This document shows positions 7,431 to 15,822 of a stretch of DNA of 24,363 bases, piece after piece. Source of the stretch: CAYMLL01 sp964390645 (GTDB taxonomy: Bacteria > Planctomycetota > UBA8108). A program made the translations under genes and the position numbers. Numbering within the stretch: position 1 is the stretch's first letter; the number at the start of each line of letters is the position of its first letter. The notes below the pieces were generated by a model that did no database searches, had not been told where the DNA came from, and was given only the letters and a program-made list of their open reading frames with translations. The DNA is taken from contig CAYMLL010000084.1 of the NCBI GenBank assembly GCA_964390645.1, forward strand, positions 1-24,363. The letters are read 5' to 3'.

Positions 7431-10400
7431 ATGCACCGGACATCGTGCTCCTGGAGCGCGCTGGGTCTTGCCCTCATCGCGCTCCTCTTGCTGGGTCTGG
7501 CAACGACGGATGCAAAGGCACAGATCATCCTCAGCGACATCGTCGGCGGGGGTGACGGCACCGGCAACGGACCGGCGGCGGTCATCGGCATCGATCCTCG
7601 TAACGGCGAGTTCACCGGCACGAGCATCGGCGGGCACATCTTCGAGACCGATGACGTCGCGGACGGGGTCAACCCCTCGCCCGTCGGAGACTCCGCCTTC
7701 GTCGACTCGGTGTTCTTCATCGGCGAGGCCGTCTTCGAAGACGGCGGCGGCGGACGCGTGCCGCCGACCTTCGGCGGCGACCCGGTCGCCGTCGCGCTGA
7801 CACAGAGCGGTGTCGAGTTCGAGTTCCCCAGCGAGGACGGCTTCGGCTCGATGTGGAATCACGTCCTCTCCGACCTCAACGCCGGGGGCGGCGGCCCGTT
7901 CACGGTCGGCGGCCAGGTCGTCGCTCACGGTGTCGGAGTGCACGCGGCCGGCGGGGTCACGTTCGATCTCGGCGAGATCAGGTCTGCCTTCGGCGCCGAC
8001 AGCGTCGGATGCTTCCAGACGGTCTGGGGAATGGACGGATGCGGTTCCGGTGACGTGAATCTCTACGTCATTCTCAGCAGCGACACCGAGGTCCTGGAAA
8101 CGCGCAGCTACTTCGACATCGAGGGCGTGACCGCTCTGGCAAACTCCGGCTCCCTCCTTCAGGTGGACATCCCCGAGGAGGCGGTCTACCTCACCCTGGC
8201 GACCGGATCTAACGGCGGGGACGGCTGCGATCACGGCAACTTCGGCCTGGCGAGGATCATCGAGGGGGCGTGTCCGGAGGAGATACCGCTGGTCTCGCTC
8301 GAGGTCACCCCGCCAGAGGCCAGCATCGCGCCGGACGGGCTCCTGCAGCTGTCGGTGCTCGGCATCGATGACCTCGGCCGTCCGCAGGACCTGACCTCCT
8401 CGCAGTCGGGAACGACCTACGCATCGGACGACGAGGCCGCCGCCACCGTCGACGCCGACGGGCTCATCACCGGTGTCGCCGACGGTGATGCGACCATCAC
8501 CGTGTCGAACGGCGCACTCGAGGCGACCGTCGCCATCACCGTCGGAGTGCCGCCCCACCTCGACCTCGGCGACATGGCGGTCGGCGGCAATGGCTTCGGC
8601 ACAGCAGATCCCCTCTACATCGGCATCAACGCGGACACCGGTGCGTACGTCAGCTCCCGCCTGGCGACCGGCGTCCCCGAAGGCAACTTCATCAACCCGA
8701 TGCCGGTGGACGGGTTCGACGGCTCGGACGACAACCCGTTCGTCAACTCCGTCTTCGTCATCGAGACCGACGTCGGCCAGGCCATCAACACGGAGAGCGT
8801 CCCCTTCGACTTCGAGCCCGGCGATCAGGACATCGGCTGGGAGGCTATCCTCAGCGGCCGCGAGCCCGGCGGTGACGACTTTCTCGAGTTCGGCGTGCGT
8901 GAGGACGGCACCGGAATCCGGTTCACCGCGGGGCTCGGTGTTCACGCCTCGCAGGGAATCACCTTCGATCTCGAGGAGATTCGCAGCGAGCACGGGTCCG
9001 ACGCGGTGCAGTACGTCTCGGCGGTCGCCGGCGAGCTGACGAGCGAGCGCAACAACGCGGGGAGCGTCAACACCTACATCATTCTCACGGACGAGGAGTC
9101 GGTCCTGGAGACGGCGAGCTTCCTCGGAGCCTCGAACTCCGGACGCTTCCTGCAGATGGCGATCCCGGAGGACGCCGTCTACCTGACCTTCGCGGTCGGC
9201 TCGACCGGAAACGGCATCGGCAGCGACCACGGCGGATTCGGAATCGCTCGCATCACGCGAGAGGAGATCGAGACCGAGCTCGCCGGATTCTCGGTGACGC
9301 CGACGTCCATGGCCCTCAACCCCGGTGAGACCCGCCAGATCCGTGTCTCCGGATTCCTCGGCGGCGAGCTCGACGGGATCACCACCGACATCGACCCCGC
9401 CGACATCACCTTCGAGTCCGAGGACGACGCCATCGCGGAAGTCGACGACCAGGGCAACGTGCTCGGCGAGTCCATCGGCTCGACCGTCGTCCACGTCACG
9501 GTCGGCGAGACGACCGTCGACGTCGAGGTCCAGGTCGGCTCGATCATCCACCTCGGTGACATCGTCGGCGCCGGCGACGGCACCGGTACGGCGGACGGGA
9601 TCATCATCGGCGTCGACCCCCGCAGCGGGCTCTTCGCCGAGATTCCGATCGACGGCCACCTCTACGAGGGAGACCCCGAAGGCGACGGTCTCAACCCCTC
9701 GCCCGTCGAGGACAGCGAGTTCATCGACTCGGTGTTCATCATCGGCGAACGCGACCCCGGAGCGGCGGCGAACGTGCCCGTCGGCGGTCCGCCGATCGTC
9801 CAGGAGCTCACGGCGGACGGCGGCGTCACCTTCGAGTTCCCGAGCCAGGAAGGATTCGGCTCGAGCTGGAACCACATTCTCGCGAACGAGAACGGCGGCG
9901 TGATCGACGGGGCATGCCTCGTCGGAGGACAGGTCTACGAGAGAGGTGTGGGAGTTCACGCCGCCGGAGGTATCACCTTCAATCTCGACAGTATCCGCGA
10001 GGTGCACGGTGACGACGCCGCCGGCACCTTCGCGACGGTCGCCGGCATGGACGCCTGTGGAGGCAACGTCAACCTCTACGTGATCTACTCCAACGACGAC
10101 GCCGTGCTCGGCAGTACCGTCGTCAACGCCACCGGCAACTCCGGCGAGTCCCTGAGCCTCACCGTGCCGGTCGCCGCGCGGTACCTGACACTGGCGTGCG
10201 GATCGAACGGCGCGGACGGCTGCGACCACGGCACCTTCGGCGACGCGAAGCTGCTCTCCGGCGAGGGGCTCGTCTGTCCCGAGGAAGGCGACACCCACTG
10301 TGAAGGACTGTCCGTCGTCGAAGTCGGCGAGCGGCAGTTCCTCGGCACCTACCCGGTCGACATCCTGGCCACGGCCACGGACGAGTCCGGCGACGACATC

Positions 10401-10998
10401 CGCTACGGCTTCACGCTCGTCTATCCCGACGGCAGCCAGGACGTCGGATCGAACGACAGCGGCGCCTTCCAGTTCGTGCTGCGCGAAGGCACCTACACGA
10501 TGACGGTCACCGTCGACGACGAGACGCTCTGCAACGACGCGGCCGCCGACAATACCTGCACGCTCGAGTTCACGATTCCGCCGGACGTCGCTCCCGAGGA
10601 GGACTGTGACACCGTCGGCGACGAGGACGGCAACGATCTTGCCGACTGTGACGACCCCGTCTGCGCGGACCTGCCCTCGTGTCAGCAAGCCGGCTTACGC
10701 CGCGGCGACGCCGACGACAACGGCCAGGCCCAGCTCACCGATGCCGTCAACATCCTGGGCTTCCTCTTCCCGGGCGCCGCGGCCCCGACCTGCATGGACG
10801 CCGCGGACGCGGACAACAACGACGAGGTGCAGCTGACCGACGCGGTGCGTATCCTCGGCTTCCTCTTCCAGGGCTCGGAGCCGCCGGTCGACCCCGGACC
10901 GATGGCCTGCGGACCGGACCCCGACGACGCGACGGACACGCTCGACTGCGCCGAGTTCATCTCGTGGGAGTCACCCCGCCGGGCCGGAGCGCCGGTAG
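7431..10998 (+). CDS. Secreted protein with three NPCBM-like modules, Ig-like domains and a dockerin-like C-terminus (stop lost in frame)
   Basis: ATG 7431 has a strong ribosome binding site (GGAGG at 7419-7423, seven bases away) and a signal peptide ending TTDAKAQ. Three modules resembling NPCBM (novel putative carbohydrate-binding module) follow at residues about 37-279, 377-610 and 704-944. Each has a DIVGxGDGTG-type opening, a GVGVHAAGG/GLGVHAS core, a V-N-x-Y-x-I strand and a GSxG...DHGxFG close. Bacterial Ig-like (BIG2-type) segments lie at about 287-372 and 620-704. A CDxxGDEDGNDLADCDDPVC motif precedes two EF-hand-like repeats (about 1087-1150; RGDADDNGQAQLTDAVNILG and DADNNDEVQLTDAVRILG), a pattern frequent in planctomycete secreted proteins. 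An extracellular carbohydrate- or surface-binding role is inferred. No stop occurs in frame; the end shown is the TAG in the +1 frame just before a strong hairpin and is a guess. Confidence 0.75.
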
Positions 10999-11038
10999 CT
11001 CCGGGGAGACGCGCTGTGCGAAGCGCCTCTCCCCGGAG
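10999..11038. terminator. Strong hairpin between convergent genes, likely bidirectional terminator
   Basis: CTCCGGGGAGA at 10999-11009 pairs with TCTCCCCGGAG at 11028-11038. Beyond one C/C mismatch, GCGCT pairs with AGCGC around a loop of about six bases. The stem totals about 16 pairs. There is no U tract, but its place between the NPCBM gene and the oppositely oriented redoxin gene fits a transcription barrier. A smaller hairpin (ATCGGG...CCCGAT) lies at about 11103-11122. Confidence 0.6.
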
Positions 11039-11040
11039 TC

Positions 11041-11079
11041 CCCCGGACTCTCGATGGCGCCCCCCGGACTCTCGCTGGC
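11041..11079. repeat. Short tandem duplication, period 21 bases
   Basis: The unit CCCCGGACTCTCGATGGC (11041-11058) recurs as CCCCGGACTCTCGCTGGC (11062-11079) with a single change. It lies just past the hairpin in the gene-free part between two convergent genes. Confidence 0.7.
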
Positions 11080-11138
11080 ACCGCGCCGCACGAGCGCCGC
11101 GTATCGGGGATCGCTGTCCCGATGTGACGGAGGCTGGC

Positions 11139-12947
11139 TCACCTCCCTCCCGCCTCGGCGGGCGCCCGACCGGTCACCCGGCCGGTCCGCGGGTCGACGG
11201 CCAGACGCAGGTCCTCACCGTCCGCGACCCAGAAGAGGAACCCGTAGTTCATCTCGTGGTAGCTCTGCCGCCCTTCCCGCACCCTCTTCGAGGGGTCCGG
11301 GTTGAACGGATTCAGCGGCGAGTTGTCGTAGTGCGAGACCGTGACGATGCGCGTCCCGGCAGGAAAGCGCTTCGCACCCCTCTTCCAGCGGTAGGCCAGC
11401 TGCCAGTCGAAGCTGTAGCAGGGTACGCTGAGGAGCGTCTCCCGCCGCCCGTCAGGGTAGTGCGCGAAGAAGGTCATGTCACGCCCCCGCAGATGCATGT
11501 GCACGAAGAGCGCCTCGCCGACGGCGGCCTTCTCCAGCCTTCCCTCCTGGCGCACCTCGTACGCGGGGTCCAGCGGCGGGATCTCGAAGCTGCTGTTGAT
11601 GAGCTGCAAGCAGCGCATGCGGCGTCGAATCGTCTCCTTCGCCCAGACGAAGCCCACGCGCGTGCGATCAGTCTGCTCGCTGCCCGCCGTCGTGTAGTGG
11701 ATCTGCAGACGCAGCCGCGAGCCGGCAGGGACGAGAATCCCCGCGTTCCGTCCGTAGCGCGTCACGTCGCCGCCGGGAACGAATCCGGTGACGAGGACCT
11801 CGCCGCCGCCGAGCCTGCCCGGAAGACGCAGGTAGAGATTCGCGTGGTGAACGACGCGGCGGTTCCCCGGCAGCACCTCGATCTGGTTCACCCACGTGTC
11901 GTGCGGGAACTCGTGGTCGAGGTCGACGTAGTGGTAGTCGATGTAGCCGGTCGCCGGCACACGAAACTCCCGCGGCATGGCGAGCACCAGATCCGGCTCG
12001 TCGATGCCCCAGATACCGCGCGGCCAGTCGATCGGCGGCGGCGACTTTCCGGGGTCGCCCCTCGGCCCACCGGCACTGACCCAGCCACGGAGAATCTCCT
12101 TCTCCTTGCGAGACAGCGCCTGGTGGTTGACGAACTCGCCGTGCCGCGGATCGTTGAACGAAGGGGGCATCCGACCGTCGCGGACCGCCTCGCCGATGCG
12201 CTCCATGTTCGCGCGGGCGTCCGCGTAGGTCAGCAGGGAGAAGGGCGCCGTGCGGTTCGGCCGGTGACAGCTCTGACAACGCCGCTGGAGAATCGGAGCC
12301 ACGTGCTCGCTGAAGGTGACGCCGCGGCCACGCGGCGCGCGCGGTCGGCGGATGAGGCAGCCCGCGGCGGCGACCTCGGCTCTCGGCGGCGCCTTCCCGG
12401 CGATCACGGCCAGGCACGCGTCGCGCAACGGCTCCCCGTCATCCTCACCCTCCTTCGATGCAGGCTCGACAATCGCACCGCGGTAACGCAGAACACCCCG
12501 CTCGTCGAGGACCACCGCCTGCGGGGTGCGCGTGACACCGAAGGCGGACTTCACCGACTGGTCGAAGTCCTTGTACACGGAGAAGGTCAGGCCGTTCTCG
12601 AGAGCGTGCGCAGCGAGCTCGACGACGCCTTCGCGCGGGTTCGAGTTCACACCGACGACCACGACGCCCCGCGAGCGTGTCCCGCGCCACAGACTCTCGA
12701 GCCGGGGAAGCGTCTCCCCGACCGCGGCACACGACGCATCGAGAAACACGATCACGAGCGCCCGCGGCTCGCCGAAGTCGTCCAGACCGCGCGACGCGTT
12801 GCGGATGTCCTGGAGACTGAGATCCGGCGCTCGCTCTCCGATCTTCAACGGGGAGCCTCGCCCCCGCGCCCCCGACGCCGCCACGGTGGCGAGCGCAACC
12901 GAGACAAGCACCGTGGAGCGGGCTCTTCGAAAACCAGTGGGCATCAT
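11139..12947 (-). CDS. Exported redoxin / cytochrome c / copper type II monooxygenase-like protein
   Basis: A 602-residue protein with an N-terminal hydrophobic export signal (RRARSTVLVSVALATVAASG). Residues about 32-170 form a thioredoxin/AhpC-like redoxin fold, with FLDASCAAVGETLPRLESLW at the active-site helix and TRTPQAVVLDERGVLRYRG, the cis-Pro strand and following hairpin. A single covalent haem motif, CQSCH, follows in VAPILQRRCQSCHRP. The C-terminal half resembles the copper type II ascorbate-dependent monooxygenase C-terminal domain, with possible copper ligands in VVHHANLYLRLP, QIHYTT and VHMHLRGRDMTFF. ATG 12947 is supported by a strong AAGGAGG nine bases upstream, so the longer upstream frame is rejected. 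The redoxin site shows one Cys, not a CxxC pair. Similar chains are common in Planctomycetota and Acidobacteriota, but their substrate is unknown. Periplasmic location is expected. Confidence 0.85.
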   Translation of the reverse strand: MMPTGFRRARSTVLVSVALATVAASGARGRGSPLKIGERAPDLSLQDIRNASRGLDDFGEPRALVIVFLDASCAAVGETLPRLESLWRGTRSRGVVVVGVNSNPREGVVELAAHALENGLTFSVYKDFDQSVKSAFGVTRTPQAVVLDERGVLRYRGAIVEPASKEGEDDGEPLRDACLAVIAGKAPPRAEVAAAGCLIRRPRAPRGRGVTFSEHVAPILQRRCQSCHRPNRTAPFSLLTYADARANMERIGEAVRDGRMPPSFNDPRHGEFVNHQALSRKEKEILRGWVSAGGPRGDPGKSPPPIDWPRGIWGIDEPDLVLAMPREFRVPATGYIDYHYVDLDHEFPHDTWVNQIEVLPGNRRVVHHANLYLRLPGRLGGGEVLVTGFVPGGDVTRYGRNAGILVPAGSRLRLQIHYTTAGSEQTDRTRVGFVWAKETIRRRMRCLQLINSSFEIPPLDPAYEVRQEGRLEKAAVGEALFVHMHLRGRDMTFFAHYPDGRRETLLSVPCYSFDWQLAYRWKRGAKRFPAGTRIVTVSHYDNSPLNPFNPDPSKRVREGRQSYHEMNYGFLFWVADGEDLRLAVDPRTGRVTGRAPAEAGGR

Positions 12948-13069
12948 GGTGATCGGCCTCCTTGACGCGACATTCTCCCACCCTCGACGACGCCCGGCCA
13001 CACCCGTCTGCGCCTCGAGCCGCCGGCGCTGCTCCGCCGACTCTTCCCTGGTGACGGCCCCCACCGGCC

Positions 13070-13347
13070 CACTCTCCCCGGGACCCGATCCCGCCGCTCT
13101 CTCCGCTCGCCGACCGGAAGAAGGAAAGATCGACCTCCGGGTCCGTCTCCCGGACCCTGTCCAAGGCGCGAGAGAAATCATCCCACGCGCTCCCGAAGGA
13201 CTCGCCGCGATCGCGCCGCACCGCGGTCAACAGGTCGACGAGCTCTCGCAGCGAGCGACCGGCGGGGATACGGGGCACCGGGTTCAGGAAGCGACCGTCG
13301 AAGAAGGGCCGCGACTGACAGTCACCCGGCTCGAGCCCTTCGGTCAT
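13070..13347 (-). pseudogene. Possible gene fragment with an F-D-G-x-F-x-N-P motif
   Basis: From ATG 13347 the frame reads as ordinary protein (QSRPFFDGRFLNPVPRIPAG, then a charged helix DDFSRALDRVRETDPEVDLSFF). It then drifts into glycine- and arginine-rich shadow sequence and continues without a stop across the start of the redoxin gene. The FFDGRFLNP stretch recalls the FDGxxFxNP opening of some metallo-beta-lactamase-fold hydrolases, but no zinc-binding HxHxDH motif follows. It is either a truncated remnant or a short unknown gene. Function unassigned. Confidence 0.25.
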
Positions 13348-13376
13348 CGCGCTCACCTGCGAGCCGGTGGAGCTGT

Positions 13377-13832
13377 TCACCGACAGCTCGCCGTCTCCGA
13401 GCTGAGCTCCGCCACGTCGAATCCGCTGTACAGCTTCCTGTCGTACCGGACGTGGCTCGGAGCATCCATGTGCGTCCCCGGGCGCGAGTGCAACGTGACG
13501 ACGTCGTCGGCGTCGCCGTTCGCCTCCTCGTCGGTGCGGTACGTCGTGGCGCGCCACGTCTCGTGACGCCCCGGCGAGTGCGGCGCCTCGGCATCGAGCG
13601 GCCCGCCCAGGCTGCGGTTCTTGTCGGTTTCCACGAGCGATGCCGCCCGCGTACCCACCTCCGGAGTCAACGGGTGGAGGCACCCTTGCTGACCGTCCTC
13701 CCGCCAGCGCCTCGGGCTCGTCAGCCCCGACGACGACCTGTACCTCGACGCATTCTCCCGGATCGAGTCACCTCGGGTCTTTCCTCGACGTGGAGGAGTA
13801 TGGTAGCACGGCAGCGATCGATGGGAGATCAT
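13377..13832 (-). pseudogene. N-terminal fragment of a cyclase (PF04199, kynurenine formamidase-like)
   Basis: Between about 13727 and 13377 the translation matches the amino-terminal half of PF04199 cyclases/formamidases: RWREDGQQGCLHPLTPE, then ASLV...SLGGPLD, then the metal-site region HSRPGTHMDAPSHV followed by YDRKLYSGF, as in the GTxxDxxxHxxYDxxxYxG subfamily. Complete members run to roughly 300 residues. Here the frame stops right after FDVAELS, and the rest of the domain was not found in other frames downstream. ATG 13832 is the nearest in-frame start and has no clear ribosome binding site. The fragment lacks the later part of the fold and is probably non-functional, though a sequencing frameshift cannot be ruled out. 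Confidence 0.55.
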
Positions 13833-13916
13833 CCCAGCTGCAAGTTCGCCTGAAATCCCCCACACTCGAGCCCGACGACAGAGAGAGCAGCGCCTGGTTG
13901 CGGAGCAGAGGTGCCG

Positions 13917-14369
13917 ATGCGACAGATTCGAGGAGACACGACGAGCGCGTACCCGGCAACGCCGGCGCATGATCGCCGGATCGACCTCGTGCTGATCGCG
14001 ATAGCCCTCAGCGTCATCGTCGGCGCTTTCACTCTCGACGCCGACGCGGAGTCGGTCCGACTGGCCGGCTCGGAGCTCTCCGTGAAGTGTCCGTCGACGC
14101 TCACCGCCATCGGCTCCTGCCCGGGCTGCGGACTGACGCGCAGCATCGTGGCGGGAGCCCACCTTCGCTGGCGAGAGTCGCTGGCCCTGAATCCGGCGGG
14201 GATCCTGATCCTGCTCGCCGCGGTCGCGCAGCTGCCCTACCGCTGGCTGCGACTGCGAGGACACCGCTCGAGCCCGGTGGCCCGCTGGCTCGGCTGGGCG
14301 GGTCGTCGGATGCCGGTGGCCATTGTCGTGCTCGCCGTCGGTCCCTGGTTGTCGAGCCTGGTCTGTTGA
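13917..14369 (+). CDS. DUF2752 family small membrane protein
   Basis: A 150-residue protein with three hydrophobic helices (about 24-40, 92-106, 132-148) and the DUF2752 signature: a Cys in KCPSTLTAIG, then SCPGCGLTRSI at about 67-77, then LALNPAG. The family is widespread in bacteria, has no assigned biochemical role, and conserves the CPxCGxTR motif, which suggests a metal or redox site. ATG 13917 lies five bases after GAGG; a GTG two codons upstream (13911) has GGAG five bases away and is equally possible. It is the first gene of a compact rightward cluster, and its stop is one base before the next start. Confidence 0.75.
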   Translation: MRQIRGDTTSAYPATPAHDRRIDLVLIAIALSVIVGAFTLDADAESVRLAGSELSVKCPSTLTAIGSCPGCGLTRSIVAGAHLRWRESLALNPAGILILLAAVAQLPYRWLRLRGHRSSPVARWLGWAGRRMPVAIVVLAVGPWLSSLVC

Positions 14370-14370
14370 G

Positions 14371-14931
14371 ATGGCAATTATCGTGGAACTCCTCCTCCTG
14401 ACTGTTTTCGGGATCATCTGCGCCGCGCTCGCGGCGGACAAGGGGCGCAACCCCATCGGCTGGTTCTTCATCGGCTTTCTCCTGACCTGCATCGGCATCG
14501 TCCTCGTCCTGGTCGTCTCGAACCTCAAGGAGCAGGAGAGGCAGACTCGAGGGGCCAGCGACGAGCGACGCCGCCTGCGAGAGCAGGTGCGCCAGGAGCG
14601 CCTCAAGAACGAGTCCTTCCGCGACACGGTCGACCAGCGACTCGACACGCACGACAACGCGCTCGGAATCGACACGCGACCGCCGGTCCTGCCGGCCGAC
14701 CGACTGACGCATGACTTGGCGGGGTCGTCCGCAGCCGACACCGCGGGGCTCCGCGCCGCCTTGTGGTTCGTGCACACCGGCGGAACCAGCACCGAGGAGA
14801 TCGACTTCGAGCAGCTCCGGGACTGGTTCCACAGCGACCGTGTCAACCGCGGCACGCTCGTCTGGCGGTCCGGCATGGAGGACTGGAAGCCGATCGAGGA
14901 GGTTCCGGAGCTCGTGGAGGAGCTCTCGTGA
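14371..14931 (+). CDS. Two-helix membrane protein with coiled coil and GYF_2 (DUF4339) domain
   Basis: A 186-residue protein. Two transmembrane helices (about 2-22 and 29-50) flank the polar turn DKGRNPIGW. A charged, probably coiled-coil stretch covers about 52-92 (KEQERQ, ERRRLREQVRQERLKNE). Residues about 131-182 match GYF_2/DUF4339: ALWFVHTGG, then FEQLRDWFHSDRVNRGTLVW, then RSGMEDWKPIEEVPEL. GYF_2 domains are thought to mediate protein-protein contacts and commonly sit on bacterial membrane proteins. The start follows the DUF2752 stop by one base (TGAGATG), implying translational coupling. The stop overlaps the next start (GTGA). Confidence 0.8.
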   Translation: MAIIVELLLLTVFGIICAALAADKGRNPIGWFFIGFLLTCIGIVLVLVVSNLKEQERQTRGASDERRRLREQVRQERLKNESFRDTVDQRLDTHDNALGIDTRPPVLPADRLTHDLAGSSAADTAGLRAALWFVHTGGTSTEEIDFEQLRDWFHSDRVNRGTLVWRSGMEDWKPIEEVPELVEELS

Positions 14932-15812
14932 GCGCGGTTGCGGCTCCCCGCAGCGGCAGCATCGTCCTGGAGGGGCTGATCGACGGGCCTCTGCCTCCCT
15001 TCCCGGACGGCAAGGAGAGGCTCCTGGAGTGGGAGAGCTTCGCCCGCGAGCAAGGGGTCCCCTTGCGCGTCAGGCTGGAGGGCCCGAACTTCAACGCGCT
15101 CGCCGACGACGAGGCCTTCCCCGCACCGCGCGTCCACGACTTCGCCGAGGTGACACGACAGGTCGTCGAGCAGCTGTGGAAGATGCTTCCCAGCCAGGAG
15201 CGGCGCCGGCTCTTCTCGACCCTGCGCAGCACCCAGTACCGCGAGACCACGAAGGTCGAGACGATCTACGCGATCACCCCGGACGGCACCCGAACGGAGT
15301 CCCGTACCTCCGACTGGAAGGCTGTCGCCGGCCCGTCGATCTTGCGGCGGATCGGACCGATGAAGCTCTTGGTTCTCGTCGGTATGCTGATCCTCGGCGC
15401 GATCTTCATCGTCTCGCGCTTCGATGATCTGGCGTCGATCGTCGGCGCAGTCCCCGCCGTCGACGTCGTCGTCGAGGCCGACGAGCTCTCGCCGTACGTC
15501 ACGGTCACCCGGCTCGAGCTACCAGGAAGCCACACCATCGATATCGAGCTGCGCCGAGAGAAGGGGCTCCCTACCGACCTCCGCGGGCTGGTCGCGGAGC
15601 AGCGGGGGCTCGAGGGCCGAAACGACCTCGACGCGTGGACGGCCCTCGACGCGCTGGTCGTCGACGCGAGGGTGAGCATCGACTCGCTCGACGACGACGG
15701 AAAGCGGCTCGCCTCACACACGTACAGCGTCAGGAAGCTCCGCGAACAGAGCACGCTCGTCCTGTCGGTGCCGTACCACCGCGGCACGAAGGTCCTGAGC
15801 ATACGGCCCTAG
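14928..15812 (+). CDS. Unknown single-TM membrane protein
   Basis: A 294-residue protein not assigned to a family. The N-terminal 144 residues are soluble and acidic, probably cytoplasmic. One transmembrane helix at about 145-165 (MKLLVLVGMLILGAIFIVSRF region) precedes a C-terminal domain of about 130 residues that looks beta-rich (VTVTRLELPGSHTIDIELR, then YSVRKLREQSTLVLSVPY) and would lie outside the membrane. The GTG start overlaps the previous stop by four bases and has GGAGG (14916-14920) seven bases upstream, so the two genes are clearly coupled. Ten bases separate its stop from that of the convergent polX gene. Together with the two preceding genes it may form one membrane complex; this is inference from gene order. 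Confidence 0.7.
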   Translation: MSAVAAPRSGSIVLEGLIDGPLPPFPDGKERLLEWESFAREQGVPLRVRLEGPNFNALADDEAFPAPRVHDFAEVTRQVVEQLWKMLPSQERRRLFSTLRSTQYRETTKVETIYAITPDGTRTESRTSDWKAVAGPSILRRIGPMKLLVLVGMLILGAIFIVSRFDDLASIVGAVPAVDVVVEADELSPYVTVTRLELPGSHTIDIELRREKGLPTDLRGLVAEQRGLEGRNDLDAWTALDALVVDARVSIDSLDDDGKRLASHTYSVRKLREQSTLVLSVPYHRGTKVLSIRP

Positions 15813-15822
15813 TCCGAATGGC

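Noticed and set aside
7338..10688. A 1,116-codon open frame on the minus strand
   Set aside because: It is exactly antisense to the NPCBM gene. The translation is rich in V, D, E and R without motifs or a signal peptide, as expected from the complement of GC-rich codons.
12948..13181. Longer N-terminus for the redoxin gene (start at 13181)
   Set aside because: ATG 12947 has AAGGAGG nine bases upstream and an export signal directly after it; the upstream extension is Arg/Gly-rich and would hide the signal.
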